Below the pieces are notes generated by a model. That model ran no database searches, was not told the origin of the DNA, and worked only from the letters and a program-made list of their open reading frames with translations. The position numbers were made by a program, and so were the translations under genes. Of a stretch of DNA of 64,000 bases, positions 7,137 through 14,642 are shown piece by piece. The first letter of the stretch is position 1; each line of letters opens with the position of its first letter. This DNA comes from Dietzia massiliensis (lineage in GTDB: Bacteria > Actinomycetota > Actinomycetes > Mycobacteriales > Mycobacteriaceae): NCBI RefSeq assembly GCF_018390595.1, contig NZ_JAHBAV010000008.1, positions 16,884-80,883 on the forward strand, given 5' to 3'.

Positions 7137-7922
7137 CGAGAGCAGCGGGTACTGCAGCGGCAGCGCCGCCTCCGGCCCCACGGCCGGGGCGTTGCCCCAC
7201 AGCTGGCGCATCGCCTGCACCACCGACGACAGCGGGTTCCACTCCGCGAAGACCCGGAGCCAGTCCGGCATCGACTCCGGCGGGGCGAACGTGTTGGCCA
7301 GGAAGGTGATGGGGAACGTGGTCGTGAACATGACCCCGTTGACCGCCTCGATCGTCTTCAGCCGCGACCCCACGACGATCCCGATCCAGATCATGACGAA
7401 CCCGAACCCGACCAGCACGACGTAGCCCAGCAGGGCGTCGAGGAGGTTCGAACGGATCCGCCACCCCACGATCAACCCGGTCAACGACATCACCACCACC
7501 CCGATCGAGGAGTGGATGAGGCTCGACGCGCTCCGCGCGATGAGGATGGACGCCCGCTGGATGGGCAGCGACCGGAATCGGTCGATGATGCCCTTGTTGA
7601 GGTCGTTGCACAGCCCCGACGCCACGACGAACGACGAGAACGCCATGGTCTGCGCCATGATCCCCGGCAGCAGCCACTCGCGGTAGTTCACCCCGCCCGC
7701 CACGGCGATCGCGCCGCCGAAGACGTACGCGAACAGCAGCACGAACATCACCGGCTGGATGGTGACGTCCGCCAGGTTCTCCGGCTGCCGCCGGATGTGG
7801 AACAGATTGCGGCGTACCAGCGCCGAGACCTGCCGGCCGAACGAGGGGCCGTCCGGGCGGGCAGGGACGACGAAGCCGTCCGCGCTGGTGGTCCCCACGG
7901 CGGGGTCCGCGACGGTGCTCAT
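7056..7922 (-). CDS. ABC-2 type transporter permease (DrrB-like)
   Basis: 288 aa inner-membrane subunit of an efflux ABC transporter. It has a cytosolic N-terminus with LVRRNLFHIRRQPENL, then six hydrophobic segments, and the ABC-2 permease signature around FLANTFAPPESMPDWLRVFA and EWNPLSSVVQAMR. It is coupled to the ATPase gene by an ATGA overlap (7919-7922). DrrB-type partners export antibiotics, lipids or other hydrophobic compounds; the cargo here is unknown. The 3' end overlaps the convergent regulator gene by 81 bp. Confidence 0.9.
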   Translation of the reverse strand: MSTVADPAVGTTSADGFVVPARPDGPSFGRQVSALVRRNLFHIRRQPENLADVTIQPVMFVLLFAYVFGGAIAVAGGVNYREWLLPGIMAQTMAFSSFVVASGLCNDLNKGIIDRFRSLPIQRASILIARSASSLIHSSIGVVVMSLTGLIVGWRIRSNLLDALLGYVVLVGFGFVMIWIGIVVGSRLKTIEAVNGVMFTTTFPITFLANTFAPPESMPDWLRVFAEWNPLSSVVQAMRQLWGNAPAVGPEAALPLQYPLLSSLLWIVGLTVLIAPIAIRAFDARTRD

Positions 7923-9031
7923 ACCCGGTGCTCCTCCTCGGTGGTGCCGAGACCGGCGGTCTCGGTTCTGGTGGTCTCGGTTCTGGCGCTCTCGGATCGG
8001 GCGGGCTCGGGTCTGTCGGTCTCGGGCCTGTCGGTCTCGGACTCGGCGGCCCCGTCCGCGGCGGACTCGAGTCGGGGGTCCTCCGCCTTCCGCCCGGTCA
8101 GCGAGAGGAAGACGTCGTCCAGGCTCGGGCGCTGCAGGCCGATGTCGTCGAGCTCGATCCCGGCCTCCGTGAACGCCGCGGCGATCCCCGCGAGCGCGGA
8201 CACCCCCTCCGACGGCGCGGTGAGGCGGCGCGCGTCGCGGTCGACGTGGAAGTCGGCGATACGGGTCGTCAACACCCGCGCGGCCTCGTCGACGTCCTCC
8301 GGACGCGACACCGTGATCACGAGGCTGGCCGCCCCCGACCGGTCCTTGAGCTGCAGCGGCGTGCCCTCGGCGATGACACGTCCGTGGTCGATCACGATCA
8401 CCCGGTCGGCGAGCTGATCGGCCTCGTCGAGGTACTGGGTGGTGAGCAGCAGCGTGGTGCCGTCACGGACCAGTCCGCGCAGCACGTCCCACAGTTCGTT
8501 GCGCGACCGAGGGTCCAGCCCGGTGGTCGGCTCGTCGAGGAACAGCACCGGCGGGGCCGCCACGAGACTGGCCGCCAGGTCGAGGCGTCGCCGCATCCCG
8601 CCGGAGTAACTCTTGGCGACGCGGGTCGCCGCCTCGGTGAGCGAGAACTTCTCGAGCAGTTCGTCCGCCCGCGCCTTCACCGCCTTCTTCGGCAGCCCGT
8701 ACAGGTCACCGATCAGCCGGAGGTTCTCCCGCCCGGTGAGCAGCTCGTCCACCGTGGCCGACTGGGCCGTCAGCCCCATCTTCTTGCGCACCAGTGCGGG
8801 TTCGGAGACGACGTCGTGGCCGGCCACCCGGGCGGTCCCCGAGGTCGGCGGGCTCAGGGTGGTCATCATCCGGATCGTGGTGGTCTTGCCGGAACCGTTC
8901 GGACCGAGCAGTCCGAGGACCGTCCCGGTGGGGACGGTGAACGAGATGTCGTCGACGGCGGTGAAGTCGCCGAATCGCTTGACGAGGTGTTCGGCCTCGA
9001 TCGCCGGTGCGGACGTGGATCGGGTACTCAC
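7919..9031 (-). CDS. ABC transporter ATP-binding protein (DrrA-like)
   Basis: 370 aa. Walker A is GPNGSGKTT, the signature is SYSGGMRRRLDLAASL, Walker B is PVLFLDEPTTGLDPRSRNEL, and the switch His is replaced: LLLTTQYLDEADQLADR ends in Q as in other DrrA proteins. A DrrA-type regulatory domain follows (DVDEAARVLTTRIADF to PSLDDVFLSLTGRK). The last ~55 residues are low-complexity, rich in Glu/Thr/Arg and built of ETDRPE and TRTE-like repeats. GTG at 9031 is preferred over TTG at 9037: a TTGACT box with 17-bp spacing to CACCCT ends 6 bases before it, suggesting a leaderless start. Confidence 0.9.
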   Translation of the reverse strand: MSTRSTSAPAIEAEHLVKRFGDFTAVDDISFTVPTGTVLGLLGPNGSGKTTTIRMMTTLSPPTSGTARVAGHDVVSEPALVRKKMGLTAQSATVDELLTGRENLRLIGDLYGLPKKAVKARADELLEKFSLTEAATRVAKSYSGGMRRRLDLAASLVAAPPVLFLDEPTTGLDPRSRNELWDVLRGLVRDGTTLLLTTQYLDEADQLADRVIVIDHGRVIAEGTPLQLKDRSGAASLVITVSRPEDVDEAARVLTTRIADFHVDRDARRLTAPSEGVSALAGIAAAFTEAGIELDDIGLQRPSLDDVFLSLTGRKAEDPRLESAADGAAESETDRPETDRPEPARSESARTETTRTETAGLGTTEEEHRV

Positions 9032-9162
9032 CCTCAAAGGGTGGCCCGCACCCGTGATGTAGTCAACAGTCCCGCCGCGCTGTGCGGACAGATCCTGTCA
9101 GCAATGCGGCCCGCGGCACCGGATCGGATGCCGGCGGACCCCGAGCGGCCTACCGTCGTGCC

Positions 9163-9558
9163 ATGCCCCGCATCGCCATCACCTCCGTCCACGTCGACGA
9201 CCAGTCGCGTGCGCTGAGCTTTTACACCGAGGTCCTGGGGTTCGTCCTCAAGCACGACCTTCCCGCAGGCGAGTTCCGCTGGCTCACGGTGGTCGACCCG
9301 GGCGACCCGAACGGCACCCAGCTGCTGCTCGAGCCCGACCAGCACCCCGCCGCCCGGGCCTACGTCACGGCGTTGCACGCCGACGGGATCCCCGCCGCGC
9401 AGTTCGAGGTGGACGACATCCACCGGGTACACACCGAGCTGCAGGAGCGGGGCGCGCGGATCGTGCAGCCGCCCACCGAGATGGGTCCGGTGTGGACGAT
9501 GATCCTCGACGACACCTGCGGCAACCTCGTCCAGCTCGCCACCGCCCCGGACCTCTGA
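9163..9558 (+). CDS. VOC (glyoxalase/dioxygenase fold) family protein
   Basis: 131 aa with two beta-alpha-beta-beta-beta modules. Metal-ligand-like positions occur in TSVHVDDQSRALSFYTEVLG (His) and in FEVDDIHRVHTELQERG and the closing MILDDTCGNLVQL (Asp/Glu region). The substrate is not identifiable; the family includes glyoxalase I, resistance proteins and small-molecule dioxygenases. ATG at 9163 starts right at the first strand, with a TACCGT box 6 bases upstream pointing to a leaderless transcript. Confidence 0.82.
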   Translation: MPRIAITSVHVDDQSRALSFYTEVLGFVLKHDLPAGEFRWLTVVDPGDPNGTQLLLEPDQHPAARAYVTALHADGIPAAQFEVDDIHRVHTELQERGARIVQPPTEMGPVWTMILDDTCGNLVQLATAPDL

Positions 9559-9654
9559 GTCCCGGTTCCGCGGGGCCGCGCCCGTCTTCCGCGACGTATC
9601 GTGGGAGGCCGCCAGCGCCTTCCGATGCCCCAGACCAAAGGATGACCAGTACCC

Positions 9655-10485
9655 GTGAGCCCCCAGTCGACCATCCCACCGACCATCGCCCGTTCGTGGC
9701 TCCTGCTGCCCGCGGACAAGTCCGAGCGTTTCGACGACGCCGTGAATTCCGAGATGGACGTGGTCGTCCTCGACGTGGAGGACGGGGTGCGGCAGTCCGA
9801 GAAGGAGCGCTCGCGCCGCGAGGTGCGCCAGTGGCTCGAGGCGGGCAACCACGCGTGGATCCGCATCAACGACGTCCGTTCCCCGGAGTGGGAGAAGGAC
9901 CTCATGGCGCTGGGTCACTGCCCCGGGCTGGACGGCGTGATGCTGGCCAAGACCGAGAACGCCGAACACGTCGCCCTCACCGCGTCCCGCATGGCCGAGG
10001 GCACCCCGATCGTCGCCCTGGTCGAGTCCGCGGACGGCCTGGCACAGGCGGCGGAGATCGCCAAGACCGACCAGGTGGTGCGCCTGGCGTTCGGCGTCGG
10101 GGACTACCGGCGCGACACCGGCATCGGGTCCTCCCAGATCGCCCTGGCCTACACGCGTTCGCAGTTCGTCGTGGCCAGCCGGATCGCGCGCGTGGCCCCA
10201 CCGATCGACGGGCCGACCATCTCCAACGACACCCGCGTGCTCATGGACGCGGCGGAGCACGCCGTCGAGATGGGCATGACCGGCAAGCTGTGTCTCCGGG
10301 TCGACCAGGCGCCGTACATCAACGAGGTCCTCTCCCCCTCCGCCGCGGACGTCTCGTGGGCCGAGTCGGTCATCGACGAACTCGGTAACGGCGGCGAGCG
10401 CTGCCGCGACGGGTCGGACCTGCCGCGCCTGGCCCGCGCGCAGAAGATCGCCCGGCTCGCGCAGGCGTACGCCGTCGCGCGCTGA
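9655..10485 (+). CDS. HpcH/HpaI aldolase / CitE-like CoA ester lyase
   Basis: 276 aa TIM-barrel protein of the CitE family: SWLLLPADKSERFDDAVNSE, LDVEDGVRQSEKE with the metal-binding region, AWIRIND, VALVESADGLAQA and LAFGVGDYRRDTGI. Relatives cleave or hydrolyse (3S)-citramalyl-CoA, malyl-CoA or similar esters with Mg2+. GTG at 9655 follows a weak site. It stands alone between the VOC gene and a strong terminator. Which CoA ester it uses cannot be told from sequence. Confidence 0.85.
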   Translation: MSPQSTIPPTIARSWLLLPADKSERFDDAVNSEMDVVVLDVEDGVRQSEKERSRREVRQWLEAGNHAWIRINDVRSPEWEKDLMALGHCPGLDGVMLAKTENAEHVALTASRMAEGTPIVALVESADGLAQAAEIAKTDQVVRLAFGVGDYRRDTGIGSSQIALAYTRSQFVVASRIARVAPPIDGPTISNDTRVLMDAAEHAVEMGMTGKLCLRVDQAPYINEVLSPSAADVSWAESVIDELGNGGERCRDGSDLPRLARAQKIARLAQAYAVAR

Positions 10486-10519
10486 CGGAAGCCTCGGGTA
10501 CCTGGCTCGTCGCGGACGT

Positions 10520-10556
10520 GACAGGGCCCCGGCCGCGATGCGGTCGGGGCCCTGTC
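10520..10556. terminator. GC-rich terminator hairpin (12-bp perfect stem)
   Basis: Arms GACAGGGCCCCG and CGGGGCCCTGTC enclose a 13-base loop. It lies between the convergent CitE-like and sulfurtransferase genes and can serve both strands. There is no long T-run, as is usual for actinobacterial terminators. Confidence 0.85.
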
Positions 10557-10588
10557 GTCGCTCCGGGTCGTTCAGCTGGTCGGTACGG

Positions 10589-11461
10589 TCAGCGGGGTGA
10601 GTCGCCGGTGACCAGCGGCAGGGCGGGATCGCCGGCCCACGCGGTCATCGAACCGTCGTACACCGCCACGTCCTCGCGGCCGGTCAGCGCCAGCGCGTGG
10701 GCGACTCCGGTGGCCGCGATGCCACCGCCGCAGTAGGTGACGACCGTGCGGTCCTCGTCCAGCAGCCCGGCGGCCTCGAACTCGGCACGCAGTTCCTCGA
10801 GCGGACGCAGCGTGCCGGTCTCAGGGTTCCGGAGGCGGGCCACCGGCAGGTTGATGCTGCCGGGGATGTGGCCGGGACGCCCGTACGAGGCGACGTCGCC
10901 GCGGTACGTGGCCTCGTCGAGGACGTTGACGAGGATCGTGTTCTCGTCGTCGAGGGCCGCGGCCACGTCCTCGGTGGACCGGATCAGCTCCGGCCGACGG
11001 ACGCCCGTGAAGGTGCGCGGCGTCGGCACCGCGATCTCGTCGGTGACCTCGTAGCCCGCGGCCTTCCACGCCGGTAGGCCGCCGTCGAGGACCGCGACGT
11101 CGTCGAAGCCCTCGAAGCGCAGGTGCCACCAGAACCGGGTGGCCCAGAACCCCTCATGCTGGTCGTAGACCACCACGGTCGCGCCGTCCCCGATGCCGAG
11201 CCCGCTCGCGGCGGCCGCGAAACGCTCGTGATCCGGCGCGGTGGCGGGCAGGGGGCTGGACGGGTCCGCGAAGTCGCCAAGCAGGTCGGCGAACAGGGCA
11301 CCGGGGATGTGCTCGGGCCGGTACGTCTCGAGGCCCGAGACCGGGCGCGGGGTACCGTCCGCGTCGGCGGTCAGGTGGGTGGTGGCGTCGACGACGACGA
11401 GGTCGGCGTCACCCAGGTGCTCGCGCAGCCACCCGGGGCTCACGGTGAGCGGAGTCGTCAT
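10589..11461 (-). CDS. Sulfurtransferase, two-rhodanese-domain (SseA/thiosulfate or 3-mercaptopyruvate type)
   Basis: 290 aa with two rhodanese domains. The N-terminal inactive one holds HIPGALFADLLGDFADP and YDQHEGFWATRFWWHLR; the C-terminal active one holds GHIPGSINLPVA and the catalytic loop YCGGGIAATGVAHAL with the sulfur-accepting Cys. The loop CGGGIA is nearer mercaptopyruvate sulfurtransferase (CGSGVT) than thiosulfate type (CRKGVT), but this is not decisive. ATG at 11461 follows a GAAAGGA site. It lies 49 bp after the aldehyde dehydrogenase gene, with a 10-bp palindrome ACAGATCTGT in the gap. Confidence 0.88.
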   Translation of the reverse strand: MTTPLTVSPGWLREHLGDADLVVVDATTHLTADADGTPRPVSGLETYRPEHIPGALFADLLGDFADPSSPLPATAPDHERFAAAASGLGIGDGATVVVYDQHEGFWATRFWWHLRFEGFDDVAVLDGGLPAWKAAGYEVTDEIAVPTPRTFTGVRRPELIRSTEDVAAALDDENTILVNVLDEATYRGDVASYGRPGHIPGSINLPVARLRNPETGTLRPLEELRAEFEAAGLLDEDRTVVTYCGGGIAATGVAHALALTGREDVAVYDGSMTAWAGDPALPLVTGDSPR

Positions 11462-11510
11462 GTCTCGTCCTTTCGATGGGGTACGCCCTTTCAAGGATAG
11501 ACAGATCTGT

Positions 11511-12869
11511 TCAGCTGACGCGCTGGAGCCGCACGTTGGCGAACTCGGTCAGGCCCCATCGGCCCAACTCACGCCCGTACCCGGAGCGCTTCACGCCGCC
11601 GAACGGTAGCCCCGGCATGGTGGTGCCGTGCTCGTTGACGTAGGCCATGCCCACCTCGAGACGCTCCGCCACCTCGGAGGCGCGCTCGGTGTCTGTCCCC
11701 CACACGGATCCGGACAGCCCGAAGTGGGTGTCGTTCGCGATGCGCACGGCCTCGTCGACGGAGTCGTAGGTGTACACCATCGCGACGGGGCCGAAGATCT
11801 CCTCGCGGTAGGCGTCCATCTCCTCGGTGATACCGGTGAGGATGGTGGGCTGCATGAACGCGCCGGGCCGGTCGATCGCCGCGCCGCCCGTGACGAGCGT
11901 CGCGCCCTGCCGCACGGCCGTCTCGACCTGCTCGACGACGCCGTCGCGGGCGTCCTCGGACGAAAGCGGCCCGAGCTCCGTGCCCTCGTCGGCGGCGGGC
12001 CCGACGGTCAGCTCCTCGTAGAGATTCTTCAGCCGACCGAGGAAGTCGTCCTCGAGCTGCGACGGAACGAAGATCCGCTTGGGCGAGTTGCACGCCTGCC
12101 CGCAGTTCGACAGCCGTGCCCGTCCCACGGTCTCGGTGAGCTCGTCGAGGTCGTCCGCGTCGAGGATGATGAGCGGGTCGGACCCGCCGAGTTCCAGCAC
12201 GCTGGGCTTGAGGTTCTCCGCGGCCACCGTGGCCACCGCGGCGCCGGCTCCCTCGCTCCCGGTGAGGGAGACGCCCTTGATCCGGGGGTCGGCGATCATC
12301 TCGGCGACCGTGTCGCTGGAGGCGTAGACGTTGACGAAGACGTCCTCGGGTAGGCCCGCCGCGCGCTGCACCTTCTCGATGGCCGCGGACGACCGGGCAC
12401 AGATGCTGGCGTGCTTGAGCACGACGGTGTTGCCGAGCAGCAGATTGGGCGCGGCGAACCGGGCGACCTGGTAGTAGGGGTAGTTCCACGGCATGATCCC
12501 CACCAGCGGCCCGACGGGCTCGTAGGTGACCCGGTTGAGACGCGCCTCGGGCACGTCCAGCGACTCGGGCTCCAGGACGGCGGGACCGTGCTCGCCGTAC
12601 CAGCGGTAGATCGACGCCGCGAGCTCCACCTCGCCCTGCGCCTGGTCGGGCAGCTTGCCCATCTCGGTGGTGATCGCCTTACCGAGTTCTTCGCGGTGCT
12701 CGTCGAAGGCGTCGGCGATCGCCACCAGGATGCGGGCCCGCTCGGCCAGGTCGGTGGCGCGCCAGGTGGCGAATCCCCCGGTGACCGTGTCCAGGACGCC
12801 GTCGACGTCGCGGATCTGTTCGTATTCGCGGTCGGTCCGACCGGTGGACGGGTCGTGCGTGACGTACAT
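11511..12869 (-). CDS. NAD(P)-dependent aldehyde (succinate-semialdehyde-type) dehydrogenase
   Basis: 452 aa aldehyde dehydrogenase. PLVGIMPWNYPYYQVARFAA forms the active-site Asn region, LTGSEGAGAAV the cofactor loop, LELGGSDPLII the general-base Glu, and GQACNSPKRIFV the catalytic Cys. The short ~450-residue form and the MPWNYPYYQ pattern are those of NADP-dependent succinate-semialdehyde dehydrogenases of the GabD2/Sad type. ATG at 12869 follows an AGGGAGGA site; the open frame continues upstream across the terminator and the esx genes, which is a GC-driven artefact. Substrate specificity is inferred only from family resemblance. Confidence 0.88.
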   Translation of the reverse strand: MYVTHDPSTGRTDREYEQIRDVDGVLDTVTGGFATWRATDLAERARILVAIADAFDEHREELGKAITTEMGKLPDQAQGEVELAASIYRWYGEHGPAVLEPESLDVPEARLNRVTYEPVGPLVGIMPWNYPYYQVARFAAPNLLLGNTVVLKHASICARSSAAIEKVQRAAGLPEDVFVNVYASSDTVAEMIADPRIKGVSLTGSEGAGAAVATVAAENLKPSVLELGGSDPLIILDADDLDELTETVGRARLSNCGQACNSPKRIFVPSQLEDDFLGRLKNLYEELTVGPAADEGTELGPLSSEDARDGVVEQVETAVRQGATLVTGGAAIDRPGAFMQPTILTGITEEMDAYREEIFGPVAMVYTYDSVDEAVRIANDTHFGLSGSVWGTDTERASEVAERLEVGMAYVNEHGTTMPGLPFGGVKRSGYGRELGRWGLTEFANVRLQRVS

Positions 12870-12967
12870 GCGGTCCTCCCTCTTCTCGCGGCGGCCGGTG
12901 GTGGTGCCCGGTCGTGTGCCGCGACGGTAGGCGGCGGGTCGGACCGGTGCATCCGGTCGGTGCGCCC

Positions 12968-13002
12968 CGACCCCGCCTCCGCAGTGGTGCGGGACGGGGT
13001 CG
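12968..13002 (-). terminator. Terminator of the ESX-4 minus-strand operon
   Basis: A two-part hairpin: CGACCCCG pairs with CGGGGTCG (12968-12975, 12995-13002), and inside it CCGCA pairs with TGCGG around a GTGG loop. It begins 35 bp after the esxT stop and ends the eccC to esxT transcription unit. Confidence 0.75.
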
Positions 13003-13036
13003 CAGGAGGTCGGACGTGGGTGTCGGGGCCGGTGGG

Positions 13037-13330
13037 TCAGCCCCAGCCCTGGGCGGCACGACGATCCGCGTCGGCCATGCCCTGGTTGCCCTGGGCGGCG
13101 GCGCGGGAGATCTCGGCGAGCATCGCCTGCAGCGCTGCCGCGGCCTGGTCCCAGTCGTTCTGGTGCGCCTGGTAGGCGACCGCGGCGTCGCCCTCCCACT
13201 CTGCGACCAGCGGGGCGAGGTAGGCCTTGAGGTCGTCGAGAGTGGTGCGCAGGTTGGTGGACGCCTGCGCGACCTGGCCGACGAGGGCCTCGATCGGGCC
13301 GTGGTTGTAGGTGATCTGTCCAGAGGTCAT
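13037..13330 (-). CDS. esxT: EsxT-like WXG100 protein
   Basis: 97 aa ESAT-6-family protein: two long helices joined by a WEG turn (LVAEWEGDAAVAYQ), at the usual mid-point position. It is the predicted ESX-4 substrate that pairs with the neighbouring EsxU. No canonical YxxxD/E export motif is seen in its C-terminus (GMADADRRAAQGWG), so the partner may carry the signal. It is last in the minus-strand operon, 33 bp after esxU. The gene order matches Rv3444c/Rv3445c in M. tuberculosis ESX-4. Confidence 0.9.
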   Translation of the reverse strand: MTSGQITYNHGPIEALVGQVAQASTNLRTTLDDLKAYLAPLVAEWEGDAAVAYQAHQNDWDQAAAALQAMLAEISRAAAQGNQGMADADRRAAQGWG

Positions 13331-13363
13331 GACGGTCCCTTCCGGTGGTGGTGGTGTCGGCGA

Positions 13364-13684
13364 TCAGAGGTTGAGCGGGCCGGTGCCGCCGGCCCGGGTG
13401 ATGAGGGCGGCCGAGTCCTGGTCCGCGGCGTCGAACGACGAGCTGTTGGTCCGCATCGTCTCCGAGATCCCGGCGAGGGCGTTGTTGAGCTTGGCGCTCT
13501 GCTGCTGCCACTCGGTCATGATCTGGGTGAAGCGTGCCTGCGCGGCGCCGCGCCACACCGAGCCGCCGAGCTGGGACACCGAGTCCCGCACGGTGCCGAG
13601 CAGCCGGTCGATCTCGAGGTTCACGTCGTCGACCCTCCTGGCCGCCGTGTCCATGGTCCCGATGTGGGTGTTGAACCCGGTCAT
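13364..13684 (-). CDS. esxU: EsxU-like WXG100 protein
   Basis: 106 aa. The helix-turn-helix centre is GGSVWRGAAQARFTQIM (WRG). In the C-terminus FDAAD sits where the ESX export signal YxxxD/E is expected, with Phe in place of Tyr. It likely forms the heterodimer with EsxT exported by ESX-4. ATG at 13684 is chosen since the family begins here; an in-frame extension to 13768 is low in structure. It lies 112 bp after the Rv3446c-like gene. Confidence 0.88.
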   Translation of the reverse strand: MTGFNTHIGTMDTAARRVDDVNLEIDRLLGTVRDSVSQLGGSVWRGAAQARFTQIMTEWQQQSAKLNNALAGISETMRTNSSSFDAADQDSAALITRAGGTGPLNL

Positions 13685-13796
13685 CTCGTCCTCCCCTGTG
13701 GTCGCTGCGGACTCCCCTTCTGGGTCCGTCACAGTGTTCGACGCGGCCGCGAGGCCGTTCGGTTCCACGGGATCGGGAAAATCTCCGTCGGGGTCG

Positions 13797-14642
13797 TCAG
13801 GAGGTGGCGTAGAGCCGGGCCGCCGCCTCGACCGGCGCGACCTCGGGTACGACGAACGACAGCAGGCGGGCCCGGTCGCACGCGTCCACGACCCGCTCGG
13901 CGACCCGGCCGCGCACGAGGACCTCCGCTGACCCGGTGGCCGCCTCGCGCCGCCGGCGCCGCAGGCCGGTGACCGCGTCGAGGATGCGCGCCACCTCGTC
14001 GTCGGCGGCCGTGTCGCGGAACGGGTCGCGGCGCTGCACCACGGCGCGGTCGACCAGGGTCAGTCCGCCGCGCGCGCGTTCGACGAGCGAGACCGTGGTG
14101 CGTGTGCGGGAGACTTCCACGCACACCGCCCAGCGCGCCGACGACGACGGGAGCGCCTCGGCCGTGACCAGGGCTGAGCGGACCACGCGGGCGGCGACCC
14201 CCACGCCCCGGGCGGCGGCCACGAGCCGGGTGGTGCGGCTCGTCCCCCAGTCGCTGGGCACCACCAGCACCGCGGCGTCGCCGTCACCGTCACCGGAACC
14301 GTCGCCGGGCCCGGTCCCGGCCCAGCGCAGTGCGCGCGCCACGGGGGCCGCGAGGAGCTCGGGGACGGGCACCGAGAGGCCGGCGACATCCACGCGGTCG
14401 CGGTGCGCGTGGGCGACGGGGTCCGCGAGACACCGGGCCGGGAAGCGGGCGGCGGCCGCGTCGGCCCGATCCGAGCACTCGATGCGGTCGCCACCGGGCG
14501 GGAGCGCCGATCCGTCGAGGCCGGCGAGGACGGAGGCGGGGGCGACCACCGGGGACAGCACCGCCGAGGCGGACGCCGCCGCGACGGCCAACCCCGAGCA
14601 GGACAGGTCGACGGCCAGGGTCGCCGCCCGCGAGTCGGTCAC
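13797..14642 (-). CDS. Type VII secretion-associated protein, Rv3446c family
   Basis: 281 aa. It matches the ESX-4-specific Rv3446c family by position, size and style: an N-terminal LAVDLSCSGLAVAAAS, a VLVVPSDWGTSRTTRLVAAA block and WAVCVEVSRTRTTVSLVER, a pattern reminiscent of actin/Hsp70-like nucleotide folds. The function is unknown; it may act on ATPase or substrate handling. A short DG-rich linker (GDGSGDGDGD) interrupts the middle. It overlaps the eccC stop by 4 bp, so the two are coupled. No signal peptide or membrane segment is seen. Confidence 0.82.
   Translation of the reverse strand: MTDSRAATLAVDLSCSGLAVAAASASAVLSPVVAPASVLAGLDGSALPPGGDRIECSDRADAAAARFPARCLADPVAHAHRDRVDVAGLSVPVPELLAAPVARALRWAGTGPGDGSGDGDGDAAVLVVPSDWGTSRTTRLVAAARGVGVAARVVRSALVTAEALPSSSARWAVCVEVSRTRTTVSLVERARGGLTLVDRAVVQRRDPFRDTAADDEVARILDAVTGLRRRRREAATGSAEVLVRGRVAERVVDACDRARLLSFVVPEVAPVEAAARLYATS

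Noticed and set aside
11501..11510. 10-bp palindrome ACAGATCTGT before the sulfurtransferase gene
   Set aside because: Short enough to occur by chance and no convincing -35 accompanies the nearby TATCCT box.
12870..13556. N-terminal extension of the aldehyde dehydrogenase across the esx genes
   Set aside because: The frame is open by chance; a ribosome site and family start are at 12869, and the extension crosses a terminator and two WXG100 genes.
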